From: Fimbriimonas ginsengisoli Gsoil 348 | GTDB lineage: Bacteria > Armatimonadota > Fimbriimonadia > Fimbriimonadales > Fimbriimonadaceae | DNA: 64,000 bases | Direction: 5' to 3' | Assembly (NCBI RefSeq): GCF_000724625.1 | Contig: NZ_CP007139.1 | Coordinates: 1,860,001-1,924,000, forward strand | Part shown: one piece after another, positions 8,217 through 17,079 of the stretch | Position numbering within the stretch: the stretch's first letter is position 1 | Layout: every line of letters begins with the position of its first letter | The notes under the pieces: generated by a model | Seen by the model: the letters and a program-made list of their open reading frames with translations, nothing else | Databases searched by the model: none | Told to the model about the DNA's origin: nothing | Position numbers and translations under genes: made by a program

Positions 8217-9098
8217 ATGCGATACCTACGAACCACGATCTTTTGGGCAACGATGCTCTTTGCGGGCGCGACTTTTGCGCAAACGAACGGCGCTCCGGCG
8301 CCCCAACGTTCGAGGACGGTAACGGGCGATCTCCGCATCGTTTCCAAGTTCCACTCCAACTTTCTCAACAACGATCGAGACATCGCGATCTGGCTTCCGC
8401 CGAACTACGAAAACGAGCCGAAGCGGCGGTACGCGGTGCTTTATATGCACGACGGGCAAAACCTGTTCAACCTGGAGACGAGCTACCTTCCGGACCAAGA
8501 GTGGAGGGTGGACGAAATCGCCACCTCGCTGATCGAGGGAGGTTTGATCGAGCCGGCAATCGTGGTGGGGGTTAACAACGGCGGCATGGAGCGCGGCAAC
8601 GAGTATCTCCCGACGCGCGTTCGGGATACGGGTGGAAAGGCGGACCTGTACGGACGAATGCTGGTGGAAGAGCTGAAACCGTTTATCGACCGCACCTACC
8701 GGACCAAGACCAAGGCGAGCGATACCGGCCTGGCTGGATCGAGCTTCGGAGGTGTCATCACGATGTACCTGGGGATCAAATATCCGAACGTGTTTGGAAA
8801 GCTCGCCGTCCTCTCCCCTTCCGTCTGGTGGGACGACCGGGAGCTGCTCAAGGAGGTCGACAAGATTCCCAGGAAGACAAACCAGCGGATCTGGATCGAT
8901 ATCGGAACCCGGGAAGGGAGCGAGGCGACGGCCGATCGACCGGTAACGGACGCGATCGCCCTGCGTGATCATTTGGTATCGAAGGGGTGGCGGCAAGGAA
9001 AAGATCTTGCCTTCTTCAAGGACTTCGGCGCCCATCACAACGAAATCGCTTGGGCGGGCCGGATGGATGCGATTCTGATGTTCTTATTTGGGAGGTGA
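8217..9098 (+). CDS. Exported esterase, enterochelin esterase/esterase D-like
   Basis: A 293-aa protein from ATG 8217, with signal peptide up to about residue 22 (FWATMLFAGATFAQ). The mature part is an alpha/beta hydrolase of the Fes/YbbA type. RDIAIWLPPNYE and YAVLYMHDGQNLF form the oxyanion-side strands. TGLAGSSFGG carries the nucleophile Ser in G-S-S-F-G-G, and GAHHNEIAW near the C-terminus provides the His. Such enzymes hydrolyse siderophore esters, or feruloyl and acetyl esters of polysaccharides. In a genome region rich in glycan enzymes the latter is more likely. Substrate is inferred. Followed closely by mscL. Confidence 0.82.
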   Translation: MRYLRTTIFWATMLFAGATFAQTNGAPAPQRSRTVTGDLRIVSKFHSNFLNNDRDIAIWLPPNYENEPKRRYAVLYMHDGQNLFNLETSYLPDQEWRVDEIATSLIEGGLIEPAIVVGVNNGGMERGNEYLPTRVRDTGGKADLYGRMLVEELKPFIDRTYRTKTKASDTGLAGSSFGGVITMYLGIKYPNVFGKLAVLSPSVWWDDRELLKEVDKIPRKTNQRIWIDIGTREGSEATADRPVTDAIALRDHLVSKGWRQGKDLAFFKDFGAHHNEIAWAGRMDAILMFLFGR

Positions 9099-9102
9099 AG
9101 CG

Positions 9103-9591
<489 letters not shown>

Positions 9592-9593
9592 CG

Positions 9594-10091
9594 ATCCAGC
9601 CTCGACTACCACTGCATCCATACGTTTTTCGTCGGGAAATACTCGTCGAGTGTCCTCGCTGCGGAGGCTGTGCCACCGTTTTCGGAACCGAGTACCGTGC
9701 CTGGAGCCCTCGTATCGTTTGCACGAAGTGCGGATACACGGACTACAAGCCGAATAAGGGCGAGCGAGGCCTAAAGGCGGCCGTTGATGGCCTTGACCCG
9801 GCCTTCGGATTGAAGCTGTGGCTGCGAGAGCCGGTTGGCAGCGAGGTGTTCTGGGCGTACAACTGGAGACACCTAGAAGACCTCGAATTCTTTCTTGCCG
9901 GCGAGTGGCGCGGCGGCCGCGGCAGGTGGGCACTCGCCGAACCTGGTCGCAGCTTCCGAACCCGGTTGCCGAAGTGGATGCACGAGTCAAAAAATCGAGC
10001 CGCCCTGCTTCGGGCCGCCGCCAGAATCCGCAAAAAGGCGTTCGGCCAGAGGCGTTACAATGGACCCGATGGTCGCCAATCTCGCCGATAA
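9594..10091 (+). CDS. Zinc-ribbon protein, apparently with a non-AUG start
   Basis: This frame is open from 9570 to the TAA at 10089-10091. An early pair of Cys motifs (ECPRCGGC, then CTKCGY) is a zinc ribbon. A helical and basic domain follows (LKLWLREPVGSEVFWAYNW). There is no ATG, GTG or TTG before a TTG at 9810, which would remove the zinc ribbon. GGAGGTG (9582-9588) lies 5 nt before ATC 9594, so I place the start there, giving 165 aa; CTG 9612 is the main alternative. An error or mutation in the start codon is possible. It overlaps the start of glcD and follows mscL, whose tail is also a zinc ribbon. Function unknown. Confidence 0.55.
   Translation: MQPRLPLHPYVFRREILVECPRCGGCATVFGTEYRAWSPRIVCTKCGYTDYKPNKGERGLKAAVDGLDPAFGLKLWLREPVGSEVFWAYNWRHLEDLEFFLAGEWRGGRGRWALAEPGRSFRTRLPKWMHESKNRAALLRAAARIRKKAFGQRRYNGPDGRQSRR
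10056..10068 (+). promoter_or_regulatory. -10 box of glcD, leaderless type
   Basis: TACAAT (10056-10061) is followed by 7 nt and ATG 10069. It lies inside the end of the zinc-ribbon gene. The nearer ATG at 10060 overlaps the box itself, which favours 10069 as the start. Confidence 0.55.
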
Positions 10092-11508
10092 CCTTGCCCG
10101 GCTACTAGGGGACAGCAAGGTGCTGCGCGGGCCGGCGGCGGAGCGGGCCTACGACTGCGATACGTACACGGTCGACCGGAGCAAACCCGCAGCGGTGGTG
10201 CTGCCGGATTGCACCGAAGACGTAGCGAAGGTTGTGCGGTGGTGCAACGAGAACTCGGTTCCATTTACGGCACGCGGCGCGGGGACGGGGATCAGCGGGG
10301 GGGTTCTGCCGGCTCTCGGCGGCGTTGTCATCAGCACCAAACGGATGACGCGCATCTTGGAGATCGACCTAGAGAACCGTCTGATGAAAGCGCAGGCGGG
10401 GATTCCGAACAAGCGTTTATCGGATGCGGTAAGGCCGAACGGGCTCCATTTCGCGCCCGATCCCTCGTCGCAATCGGTCTCGACTCTCGGCGGCAACATC
10501 GCGGAAAACTCAGGCGGGCCACACACCCTGAAATACGGGGTGACCACTCAACACGTCCTTGGAATGACGATGGTGACGCCGGAGGGAGAGATCGTGGAGC
10601 TCGGGGGGCGCGTGTCCGGATCTCCCGGATACGACCTTGTCGGCCTGATCGTGGGAGGCGAGGGGACGCTCGGGGTGGTTACGGAGGCTTGGGTGAAGCT
10701 GACTCCGGTGCCGGTGGGGATACGGACGGCAACGATGGCGTTCGCCACCGTTCGCGACGCCACGGAATCGGTGGCCTCGATCATCGCCACCGGCACCATT
10801 CCGGCGGCGCTTGAGATTATGGACCGCTATGTGTTGACCGCCCTGCACGCGGCGTTCGGCCTCCAATTTCCCGAGGGGACGGCGGCGCTCCTGCTGGTCG
10901 AATGCGATTGCGGGCCGGTGGAGGATCCCGAAGGCACCGTCGAACGGGAGATGCAGGCGGTGATCGGGGTTTGCCAACAGAACAACGCCACCGAAATCCG
11001 CGTCGCGGCCGACGAGGCCGAGCGGACTAAACTTTGGCACATCCGGAAGAAAGGGATCGGCGCGATGGGGCGTCTCGCTCCAAGCATCGTGACCCACGAC
11101 GGCGTCATTCCTCGAAGCAAATTGCCGGAGATGTTGGACTTCGTCTACGCGGTAGCGACAAAGCACGGGGTCGGCGTCGCTAACATCTTCCACGCTGGCG
11201 ACGGCAACCTGCATCCTTGCTTCTACTTCGACGATCGCGATCCGGAGCAGGTCCGGAAGGTGATCGAGGCCGGCGAGGAGATCACCCGGCGCTGTGTGGA
11301 ACTCGGGGGTAGCGTCACGGGAGAGCACGGGATCGGGGTCGAGAAAGTGGATATGATGCCGCTCATGTTCAGCGAGGACGACCTTGCGATGCAGGCCTTG
11401 GCGAAGCGGATCTTCAATGAAAACGGACTTTGCAACCCATGCAAGGTGCTGCCGAATCAAAAGTCGTGCGTCGAACACCAAAAGCGCTGGCGGGGTACGG
11501 CTTGGTAG
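10069..11508 (+). CDS. glcD: Glycolate oxidase subunit GlcD (FAD-linked oxidase)
   Basis: A 479-aa protein. Residues about 30-210 form the PCMH FAD-binding domain (FTARGAGTGISGGVLP, then LGGNIAENSGGPHTLKYGV). The C-terminal half is the FAD-oxidase cap, with NIFHAGDGNLHPCFYFDD and the typical SVTGEHGIGVEK. GlcD oxidises glycolate or D-lactate to the 2-oxoacid and passes electrons through GlcE/GlcF to the quinone pool. The partner genes glcE and glcF follow, but a toxin-antitoxin pair lies between. Start choice: ATG 10069 is set by the -10 box; ATG 10060 would add three residues. Confidence 0.92.
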   Translation: MVANLADNLARLLGDSKVLRGPAAERAYDCDTYTVDRSKPAAVVLPDCTEDVAKVVRWCNENSVPFTARGAGTGISGGVLPALGGVVISTKRMTRILEIDLENRLMKAQAGIPNKRLSDAVRPNGLHFAPDPSSQSVSTLGGNIAENSGGPHTLKYGVTTQHVLGMTMVTPEGEIVELGGRVSGSPGYDLVGLIVGGEGTLGVVTEAWVKLTPVPVGIRTATMAFATVRDATESVASIIATGTIPAALEIMDRYVLTALHAAFGLQFPEGTAALLLVECDCGPVEDPEGTVEREMQAVIGVCQQNNATEIRVAADEAERTKLWHIRKKGIGAMGRLAPSIVTHDGVIPRSKLPEMLDFVYAVATKHGVGVANIFHAGDGNLHPCFYFDDRDPEQVRKVIEAGEEITRRCVELGGSVTGEHGIGVEKVDMMPLMFSEDDLAMQALAKRIFNENGLCNPCKVLPNQKSCVEHQKRWRGTAW

Positions 11509-11518
11509 CGATTCGCCG

Positions 11519-11530
11519 TAGAATGATTCG
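11519..11530 (+). promoter_or_regulatory. -10 box of the RHH antitoxin gene, leaderless type
   Basis: TAGAAT (11519-11524) is followed by 6 nt and ATG 11531. It gives the inserted toxin-antitoxin pair its own promoter within the glc set. Confidence 0.55.
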
Positions 11531-11734
11531 ATGAAATCCGTCACCGTACAACTTCCGGATAGGCTGTTCGAGCTGGCCGAGCAGGCGATTCGGGACGGTT
11601 ACTTCGCCAGCATGGATGATCTGGTCAGGATCTCTGTGATGAATTTCGTGCGACGGCCGATGCTAGATCGGTTGGCCGAACATCAGCTTGAAGACCTTGC
11701 TGCCGCCGAAGAACGGCTCCGCAACGCCTCTTGA
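11531..11734 (+). CDS. Ribbon-helix-helix antitoxin
   Basis: A 67-aa protein. The N-terminus MKSVTVQLPDRLFELAEQAI is a ribbon strand plus first helix. The second helix is SMDDLVRISVMNFVRR, and the tail is acidic and toxin-binding (EDLAAAEERL). Such proteins repress their own operon and bind the PIN partner. Its TGA (11732-11734) overlaps the TTG start of the toxin. It has its own -10 box, so the pair is an independent unit. Confidence 0.85.
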   Translation: MKSVTVQLPDRLFELAEQAIRDGYFASMDDLVRISVMNFVRRPMLDRLAEHQLEDLAAAEERLRNAS

Positions 11735-12237
11735 TCGTTGTCGCCGATAACGGCCCGCTCTTGCATTTGGACGAAATCGAGCAGTTTTCTCTCTTAACAT
11801 GCTTTGAAAAGGTTTGGGTACCTGTTTTGGTTGCGAAAGAATGTGAGCTCTACCAAGTCAACCTTGGTCGGCATGTTGGGCTTATCGAGATCGATCCGAA
11901 TAAGTACCCGGTTCCATGGCAACTGGAGCCGTATCTTGCCGCGGATGTGATTCATCCGGCAGAGGCGCAGGCAATATCGTTGGCGCTTTCTTCGCGCATT
12001 GAGCATCTTCTAACGGACGATGCGGCGGCTCGGGAGGCAGCCAAGTCGGTTGGCGTAACTCCGGTGGGTTCGCTGGGAGTTGTACTCCGTGCTTTCGAGA
12101 AGGGATTAATTGCCAGGAACAGAGCCGGCGAGTTACTCGATGCCTTCCAATCGTCGTCGCTGTATCTAAAACCCGAGGTTCTTCGGCGAGCTCATGAACT
12201 TCTCAGCCAGCTAGGCGGAGAGGGCGAGGACGTATAG
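11731..12237 (+). CDS. DUF3368-type PIN toxin (putative RNase)
   Basis: A 168-aa protein starting at TTG 11731 (TTGA overlap). PIN acidic residues are visible: Asp in IVVADNGPLLHL, Glu in LVAKECEL, Glu in HPAEAQAISLAL and the double Asp in LLTDDAAARE. The C-terminal VGSLGVVLRAFEKGL matches the DUF3368 pattern (GTLGILLRAKE-GLI). These toxins are predicted Mg-dependent RNases. Base composition is less GC-rich than the flanking glc genes, consistent with acquisition. Confidence 0.85.
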   Translation: MIVVADNGPLLHLDEIEQFSLLTCFEKVWVPVLVAKECELYQVNLGRHVGLIEIDPNKYPVPWQLEPYLAADVIHPAEAQAISLALSSRIEHLLTDDAAAREAAKSVGVTPVGSLGVVLRAFEKGLIARNRAGELLDAFQSSSLYLKPEVLRRAHELLSQLGGEGEDV

Positions 12238-12283
12238 ACTGTAGACGTTGGCGAGTCGAAGGAAGCGACTCTTGAGGTCACCG

Positions 12284-13327
12284 ATGATTGACGCAGAGAC
12301 AACCGGCCTCCAGAGCCTTATGCGGCCCGCAGATGCTTCCGATTTGGCGCAGATTCAGCGGGATTCCACGGCTGCGTTGGTAGACGGGACGTGGCTTAGG
12401 AACTTTGCCTTGCCTACCCCACTTCGAAAAGCTTGCCAAGTTGCGGACGCACGCAACTCGATCGAGTACTTCCAACACATGATCGATCCCATCGAACGAG
12501 AAAGGATCGTCGGCGCGCTTCGGGAGGGGATGGAACAGATCGAAGGCGATCCGGGATATCGGCCGCCAGTCCCCCGAACGGTAAGAATCTCCGTCAGGAG
12601 GCTTAGAGGGATCGTGGAGCACCACGTGGAGGATCAGGTCGTCGTCGTACGTGGCGGCACCTCTCTCAAACGGCTGCAACGTGAATTGCAGATCACCGGC
12701 CAATGCATCCCCGTTCCTCCCTTCAGTGAAGAGTTTCCTTTGGGGGGGCAGCTCGGCTTTGCGAGCCTGAACGCCCTAATCGGCTTTAATCTGCCGCATG
12801 TTTTGGAAGCCCAGTGTGGTTCTTGGCGGGACTGGGTTCTGGGAATGACGGTGGTACAAGCGGACGGCACGATTGCGAAGGGTGGGAGCCAGGCCGTGAA
12901 AAACGTGGCCGGGTACGACGTGCAGAAGCTGTTCATCGGGGCACGTGGCACGCTTGGCACCGTGGCGGAAGTGATTCTGCGTACGTACCCGATCAAGGCG
13001 TTGCCGACGCCTGAACTGGTACAAGGGGCCGCGAAGTCGCTCAAGTTCCTCTGGATTCAGCGCGTCCTGCGCACCGATTTTTCGGAGGCGATACGGACCG
13101 CCGGCGACGACCTGATCCTTGCCGATCGGGCTTCTTCCACCCTCTGGTGCGCGGTGCCGCCGGAGCGCGAGCTGCCGCGATTCGCGCACGATTGGGTGCT
13201 TCGGTCAGGGTGCGGCGAGAAGAACCTACAAATCACGGACCCGATCCAAACTAAGTTTATGCGCCGTGCGAAGGAGCTTTTCGACCCCACGCACAAGCTC
13301 AATCCGGGCGAGATGGGGATCTTCTAA
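12284..13327 (+). CDS. glcE: Glycolate oxidase subunit GlcE (FAD-binding)
   Basis: A 347-aa protein from ATG 12284, preceded by GAGGT (12274-12278). The FAD-binding fold is shown by EDQVVVVRGGTSLKRLQREL, FPLGGQLGFASLNALIGF, MTVVQADGTIAKGGSQAVKN and AGYDVQKLFIGARGTLGTVAEV. The first 90 residues are less typical and rich in charged helices. GlcE is the second flavoprotein of glycolate oxidase. It ends exactly before glcF (no gap). It is separated from glcD by 775 bp holding the toxin-antitoxin pair. Confidence 0.85.
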   Translation: MIDAETTGLQSLMRPADASDLAQIQRDSTAALVDGTWLRNFALPTPLRKACQVADARNSIEYFQHMIDPIERERIVGALREGMEQIEGDPGYRPPVPRTVRISVRRLRGIVEHHVEDQVVVVRGGTSLKRLQRELQITGQCIPVPPFSEEFPLGGQLGFASLNALIGFNLPHVLEAQCGSWRDWVLGMTVVQADGTIAKGGSQAVKNVAGYDVQKLFIGARGTLGTVAEVILRTYPIKALPTPELVQGAAKSLKFLWIQRVLRTDFSEAIRTAGDDLILADRASSTLWCAVPPERELPRFAHDWVLRSGCGEKNLQITDPIQTKFMRRAKELFDPTHKLNPGEMGIF

Positions 13328-14557
13328 ATGCACGACCTTTCCGAGCTCACCACTCACTGCATCCGGTGCGGCTTCTGCCTGGAGTCGTGTCCAACTTTTG
13401 TTGTGACCGGCAACGAGGTGGAGTCGCCGCGCGGCCGCATTTACTTGGTGCGAAGCGCCCTCGAAGGAAAACTGCGATGGCAGGAGGATGTGCGGGAGCA
13501 CCTCGACCTCTGCCTTGGATGCCGCAATTGCGAGACGGCTTGCCCGAGCGGCGTCGAGTACGGGGCGATTTTGGAGCTGGCCCGAGACTTGATCGAGCAG
13601 GAGAAGCCGGAGCTGAGTAAGAAAGCGCTGCTGGCCAGCACGTCCAGTCCAACGATTTTGAAGACCCAGCTTGCGCTGGGCCACCTGCTGCCGGGACGCC
13701 GGATTCCGGGGCCGATTGGCCGTTGGTTCAGCGGAGGGGAAGCGCCCGAAGCGGATCGTCCAGCACCTCAGGCCACGGCGGACTTTCCGCCGCTGGACGA
13801 GGGAGCGCTGCCGCCCGTACGGGGGGAGGTGTATTTGCTGGAAGGGTGCGCCATGCGAGTGCTGTTTCCACGCGTTCACCAGGCGACCCGGCGGTTGCTT
13901 CGCCGGATCGGCTTCGTCGTTCGGGAGGTTGAGCAAGGGTGCTGCGGGTCGTTTCACGCCCACAACGGCTATCTCGATAAGGCTCGCGAGTATGCCGCCG
14001 AGCTTATGAAGTCGATGCCCGACGACCTGCCAGTGGTGGTCGACTCGGCCGGTTGCGGGTCCACCATGAAGGAGTACGGCTTCGTGCGAGAGGGAGACCC
14101 AGCGGCAGGGGCGTTCGCGGCACGCGTGAAGGACGCCAGCGAATTCTTGTTCGCGAACGGCTTACTGGAGGCACTGGCGAAAGCCCCCGGCGTGCATGAG
14201 CGGGTGACCTACCACGACGCTTGCCACCTCTCGCACTCCCAGCAGATCACGGCGGCCCCGCGCCAGCTCGTGCAGGCGATCCCTGGCATCGAGTACATCG
14301 AGTTGCCCGAGGCGGAGATGTGCTGCGGAAGCGCGGGGATCTACAACGTAACCCAGCCCCAAATGGCCCGAACCCTGGTGGAGCGGAAGTACGACAACAT
14401 CGCATCGACCGGCGCGAGGATCGTCGCGATGGGGAACCCCGGCTGCCACGCCTGGATCGCCCAAGCGGCCCGCGAGCACGGGGAGTCCATCGGCGTGCTC
14501 CATACGGCGGAGCTCTTGGAGGCCGCTTTCGTCGGACTCAACGCATTTGGGATCTGA
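13328..14557 (+). CDS. glcF: Glycolate oxidase iron-sulfur subunit GlcF
   Basis: A 409-aa protein. Two [4Fe-4S] motifs are present, CIRCGFCLESCP (residues about 12-23) and CLGCRNCETACP (about 65-76). Two CCG domains follow (CCGSFHAHNG and CCGSAGIYN), as in GlcF, LutA and HdrD-type proteins. It carries electrons from the GlcD/GlcE flavins toward membrane quinone. The ATG follows the glcE stop directly, so translation is coupled. It converges on the GH127 gene 12 bp downstream. Confidence 0.92.
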   Translation: MHDLSELTTHCIRCGFCLESCPTFVVTGNEVESPRGRIYLVRSALEGKLRWQEDVREHLDLCLGCRNCETACPSGVEYGAILELARDLIEQEKPELSKKALLASTSSPTILKTQLALGHLLPGRRIPGPIGRWFSGGEAPEADRPAPQATADFPPLDEGALPPVRGEVYLLEGCAMRVLFPRVHQATRRLLRRIGFVVREVEQGCCGSFHAHNGYLDKAREYAAELMKSMPDDLPVVVDSAGCGSTMKEYGFVREGDPAAGAFAARVKDASEFLFANGLLEALAKAPGVHERVTYHDACHLSHSQQITAAPRQLVQAIPGIEYIELPEAEMCCGSAGIYNVTQPQMARTLVERKYDNIASTGARIVAMGNPGCHAWIAQAAREHGESIGVLHTAELLEAAFVGLNAFGI

Positions 14558-14568
14558 GCGCCGCCGAG

Positions 14569-16980
14569 CTACTTCACCCGCCACTCCAGGATTCCGGACG
14601 AGGCGTCGGGTTGGAGTTTTGCCTCAAGGCGGATCTTGGTCGTTTTGACCGTGTTGAAACTAACCGAGTTGAAACGATCGCGTTCGACTCCATAGAAACC
14701 GGAATGATTCACCTCTTGCCAGGCGCCGTCGATCCAGGCGAGCAGCCGCCAACTGGCGGGGATGCGGCAACCGCCGTCGGGACGGTCGTCGAACCAGTAG
14801 ACCTCGGATTGCGACAGCGAACGGGCGTAGGGGAAATGGTATTCCACCCATTCGGTGCTGCCCTTGTGGTCCCACCAGGTGAACCGGGGAATCGACAAAT
14901 CCCCCGAGCTTTGCGGTAGAACGCCGTCGCTGAGGGCGTCGGTGGAGTCGCCTTCGTAGGTGTGCGAGCTGGCGGCGGGATACGCCGGCTTGGGCACGAC
15001 GGGAGTCTCCCAGGGGTGGCCCTGCGGGGAAACCGTGGGGAAGGAGGAGATCCGGAGGCGCGCCGCTCCCATCGGGATCAGAGTGACCGTCTCGACCGAT
15101 TGGTCGGTTCGCGCCGGACTCGGCTGGAGCGGGTCGACCAATCCGCGCTGATCCAGGTTCCACTGCGGGATTCGGCGGGCCGGCACATGAATTTCGATCG
15201 GCGCCGCATCGGCGCGGAAAGGTTGGTCGTCGTGGGGGAAAGGTCGTTCCACGACTTTCATGTCGGCTCCTTCGACCAGCCCGTAATTCCACGGCGTGGT
15301 GGGGAGCACTTCGAACGCGGGCCACGCATCAGTGCCGCCCTGCCGCTGGTATTTTTCTCCGATCTTTAGCGAGTAAGTGAGCGGGCCGCGATCGACCGAA
15401 ATCGAATCTTTGTTGTCGCTCCATTTGCGAACGCTGATGTGCATCGGCAGACGCAGCTCCAGCCGGTCGCCGTCGTGCCATTCTCGCTCCAGAATCGCGT
15501 ACGCGCCGAGGTGGGGCAGGCGCACCGCGTTTCCGTTGAGCCTCAAGGATGGGGCATCGCACCAGGTTGGCAGGCGAAGAGTAAGGGGAAAGCGGACCGC
15601 CTTCGGCGATCGCACGGTGAACCGCACCGTCTGCTCGAACGGATAGGTCGTCTCTTCCTCGATCGTGACGGGGGTGCCGTCGCCGACCTTTGCCGTTACC
15701 TTCGAAGGTGCGTACAGCGCTACCCCTAGGCCATTTCCGGCAGTGGCGAGCCAGAGGTGCTCGGCGTAATACGGCCAACCGTGCGAGACGTTGTGCTGGC
15801 AGCATCGATGGTCGTTAGGATCGAATAGCTGCATCGGCCCGCTGTTTTGAAGGCCGGGCGCCTTGCTGCGCTGGTCGATGAGCGGCATGTTCGGCGAGGT
15901 CAGGTAGTGCAGCGCCTTCAGGTCCGCCGTCATCGAGGCGGGCAACGAATTGAACGTCACATCTTCGCACCGTTCCGCCCATACGGGATCTCCGGTTTGG
16001 GCCAGGAGCAGCTCGTCGGAGAGCATCATCTCCACCATCGCGCAGGTCTCGGCGGCTTGCCGGGGATCTACCTTGCCCGGGCGAACGTTCTCATCGGCCC
16101 CGTACATCCCGCCCGGAACCTGCCCGTAGGAATCGCGCATGATCTCGTAGTCTCGCTCGGTGGCGGTGAGGTGGACGGGATTGTGCGTTAACGCCGCGTA
16201 GGTCGCCGGCTCACGGAACGCCTGGGCGAAGTTGACGCCATGGCCGTCGGGCATTCCGGCGGTCCAGTCGGCGTTACGCCGATGGAGTTTGTGGGCTAGA
16301 TCCAGGAGCCACTCGTCGCCAGTCCGGTTGTAAAGCCAGAAGACGCTCGCCATGTTGTCGCCACCCCGGTGCTTCTCCCAGTAGCTAAGGAGGAAAGCGT
16401 TGTCCGGCTGATTGAGCTGCCAGCGGAAATAACGGCGCATCAGGTTGATGACGCGAGGGTCGCCGGTCCGCTCGTGGTAGCTCTGGAGCGCGTTCAACAT
16501 GACCATGTTCGGCCATACATCCGGCTTGCCGTCGTTGCTCTTCAGGTTTGCTCGAGGGCCGAAGTAGCCATCCTCACGCTGGCCGGCGATCACGCCGTCG
16601 ATCCAGATCTTCGCTTCTTTCTGGATTCGAGGATCGTCGAGAACGTAGCCCAGGTCTCCGAAACCCTTGAGCCAGTACGGCACCTCTTCCCATCCGTTTT
16701 TCCCTTCGCCATTCGGGGTTAGCCACGCGTTGTCTTTCTTATCCAAGAAGCCGCTGATTTCGGTGAGATGGCCGATGAAGCCGTCGGCTTGGAGTTGAAG
16801 CTGCTTTTTGACCCAGCCTTTCGGCTTGATCGCGCCGATCGGGAGCTTTCGGAACGCGCTGGGAGTTAGGGGCGGGCGATTGCCGATGTAGTAGCGATTG
16901 GGTCCGAGGTCGGGGCGGTCGACGACGCGGACGGAAAGGTCGGAGGAAGAGGCCATGATGGCGATCAGAAAGGGGAGCAT
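14569..16980 (-). CDS. GH127 beta-L-arabinofuranosidase-type hydrolase
   Basis: An 803-aa protein with a short signal peptide (LPFLIAIMASSS). The (alpha/alpha)6 barrel carries the zinc-thiolate active site known from HypBA1. ETC gives Glu311 and Cys313, and HRCCQHN gives Cys393 and Cys394; the equivalent of the first Cys of this pair is the nucleophile. GYFGPRANLKS and VPYWLKGFGDLGYVLDD are also family-typical. The C-terminal 130 residues form a galactose-binding-like sandwich (VEYHFPYARSLSQSEVYWFD). The enzyme would release L-arabinofuranose from hydroxyproline-rich or pectic glycans. GH146 is the close alternative family. Confidence 0.9.
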   Translation of the reverse strand: MLPFLIAIMASSSDLSVRVVDRPDLGPNRYYIGNRPPLTPSAFRKLPIGAIKPKGWVKKQLQLQADGFIGHLTEISGFLDKKDNAWLTPNGEGKNGWEEVPYWLKGFGDLGYVLDDPRIQKEAKIWIDGVIAGQREDGYFGPRANLKSNDGKPDVWPNMVMLNALQSYHERTGDPRVINLMRRYFRWQLNQPDNAFLLSYWEKHRGGDNMASVFWLYNRTGDEWLLDLAHKLHRRNADWTAGMPDGHGVNFAQAFREPATYAALTHNPVHLTATERDYEIMRDSYGQVPGGMYGADENVRPGKVDPRQAAETCAMVEMMLSDELLLAQTGDPVWAERCEDVTFNSLPASMTADLKALHYLTSPNMPLIDQRSKAPGLQNSGPMQLFDPNDHRCCQHNVSHGWPYYAEHLWLATAGNGLGVALYAPSKVTAKVGDGTPVTIEEETTYPFEQTVRFTVRSPKAVRFPLTLRLPTWCDAPSLRLNGNAVRLPHLGAYAILEREWHDGDRLELRLPMHISVRKWSDNKDSISVDRGPLTYSLKIGEKYQRQGGTDAWPAFEVLPTTPWNYGLVEGADMKVVERPFPHDDQPFRADAAPIEIHVPARRIPQWNLDQRGLVDPLQPSPARTDQSVETVTLIPMGAARLRISSFPTVSPQGHPWETPVVPKPAYPAASSHTYEGDSTDALSDGVLPQSSGDLSIPRFTWWDHKGSTEWVEYHFPYARSLSQSEVYWFDDRPDGGCRIPASWRLLAWIDGAWQEVNHSGFYGVERDRFNSVSFNTVKTTKIRLEAKLQPDASSGILEWRVK

Positions 16981-17067
16981 AGGTTCTAACTACAGGGTAA
17001 CTCAGTTCCGATCCCGACCCTTTGGGACGATTCCGCGTCTTTTCGGCCTTGATTCGTAACGAATCTC

Positions 17068-17079
17068 TATAATTTGGGC
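17068..17079 (+). promoter_or_regulatory. -10 box of the DPP4-type gene, leaderless type
   Basis: A consensus TATAAT (17068-17073) ends 6 nt before GTG 17080. TTGATT at 17049-17054 would be a -35 only with a 13-bp spacer, which is too short, so the -35 is unclear. Confidence 0.65.

Noticed and set aside
10510-11544. 344-aa minus-strand open frame
   Set aside because: Antisense of glcD; no family similarity.
17049-17054. TTGATT as -35 of the DPP4-type gene
   Set aside because: Only 13 bp from the TATAAT; too short for sigma-70.
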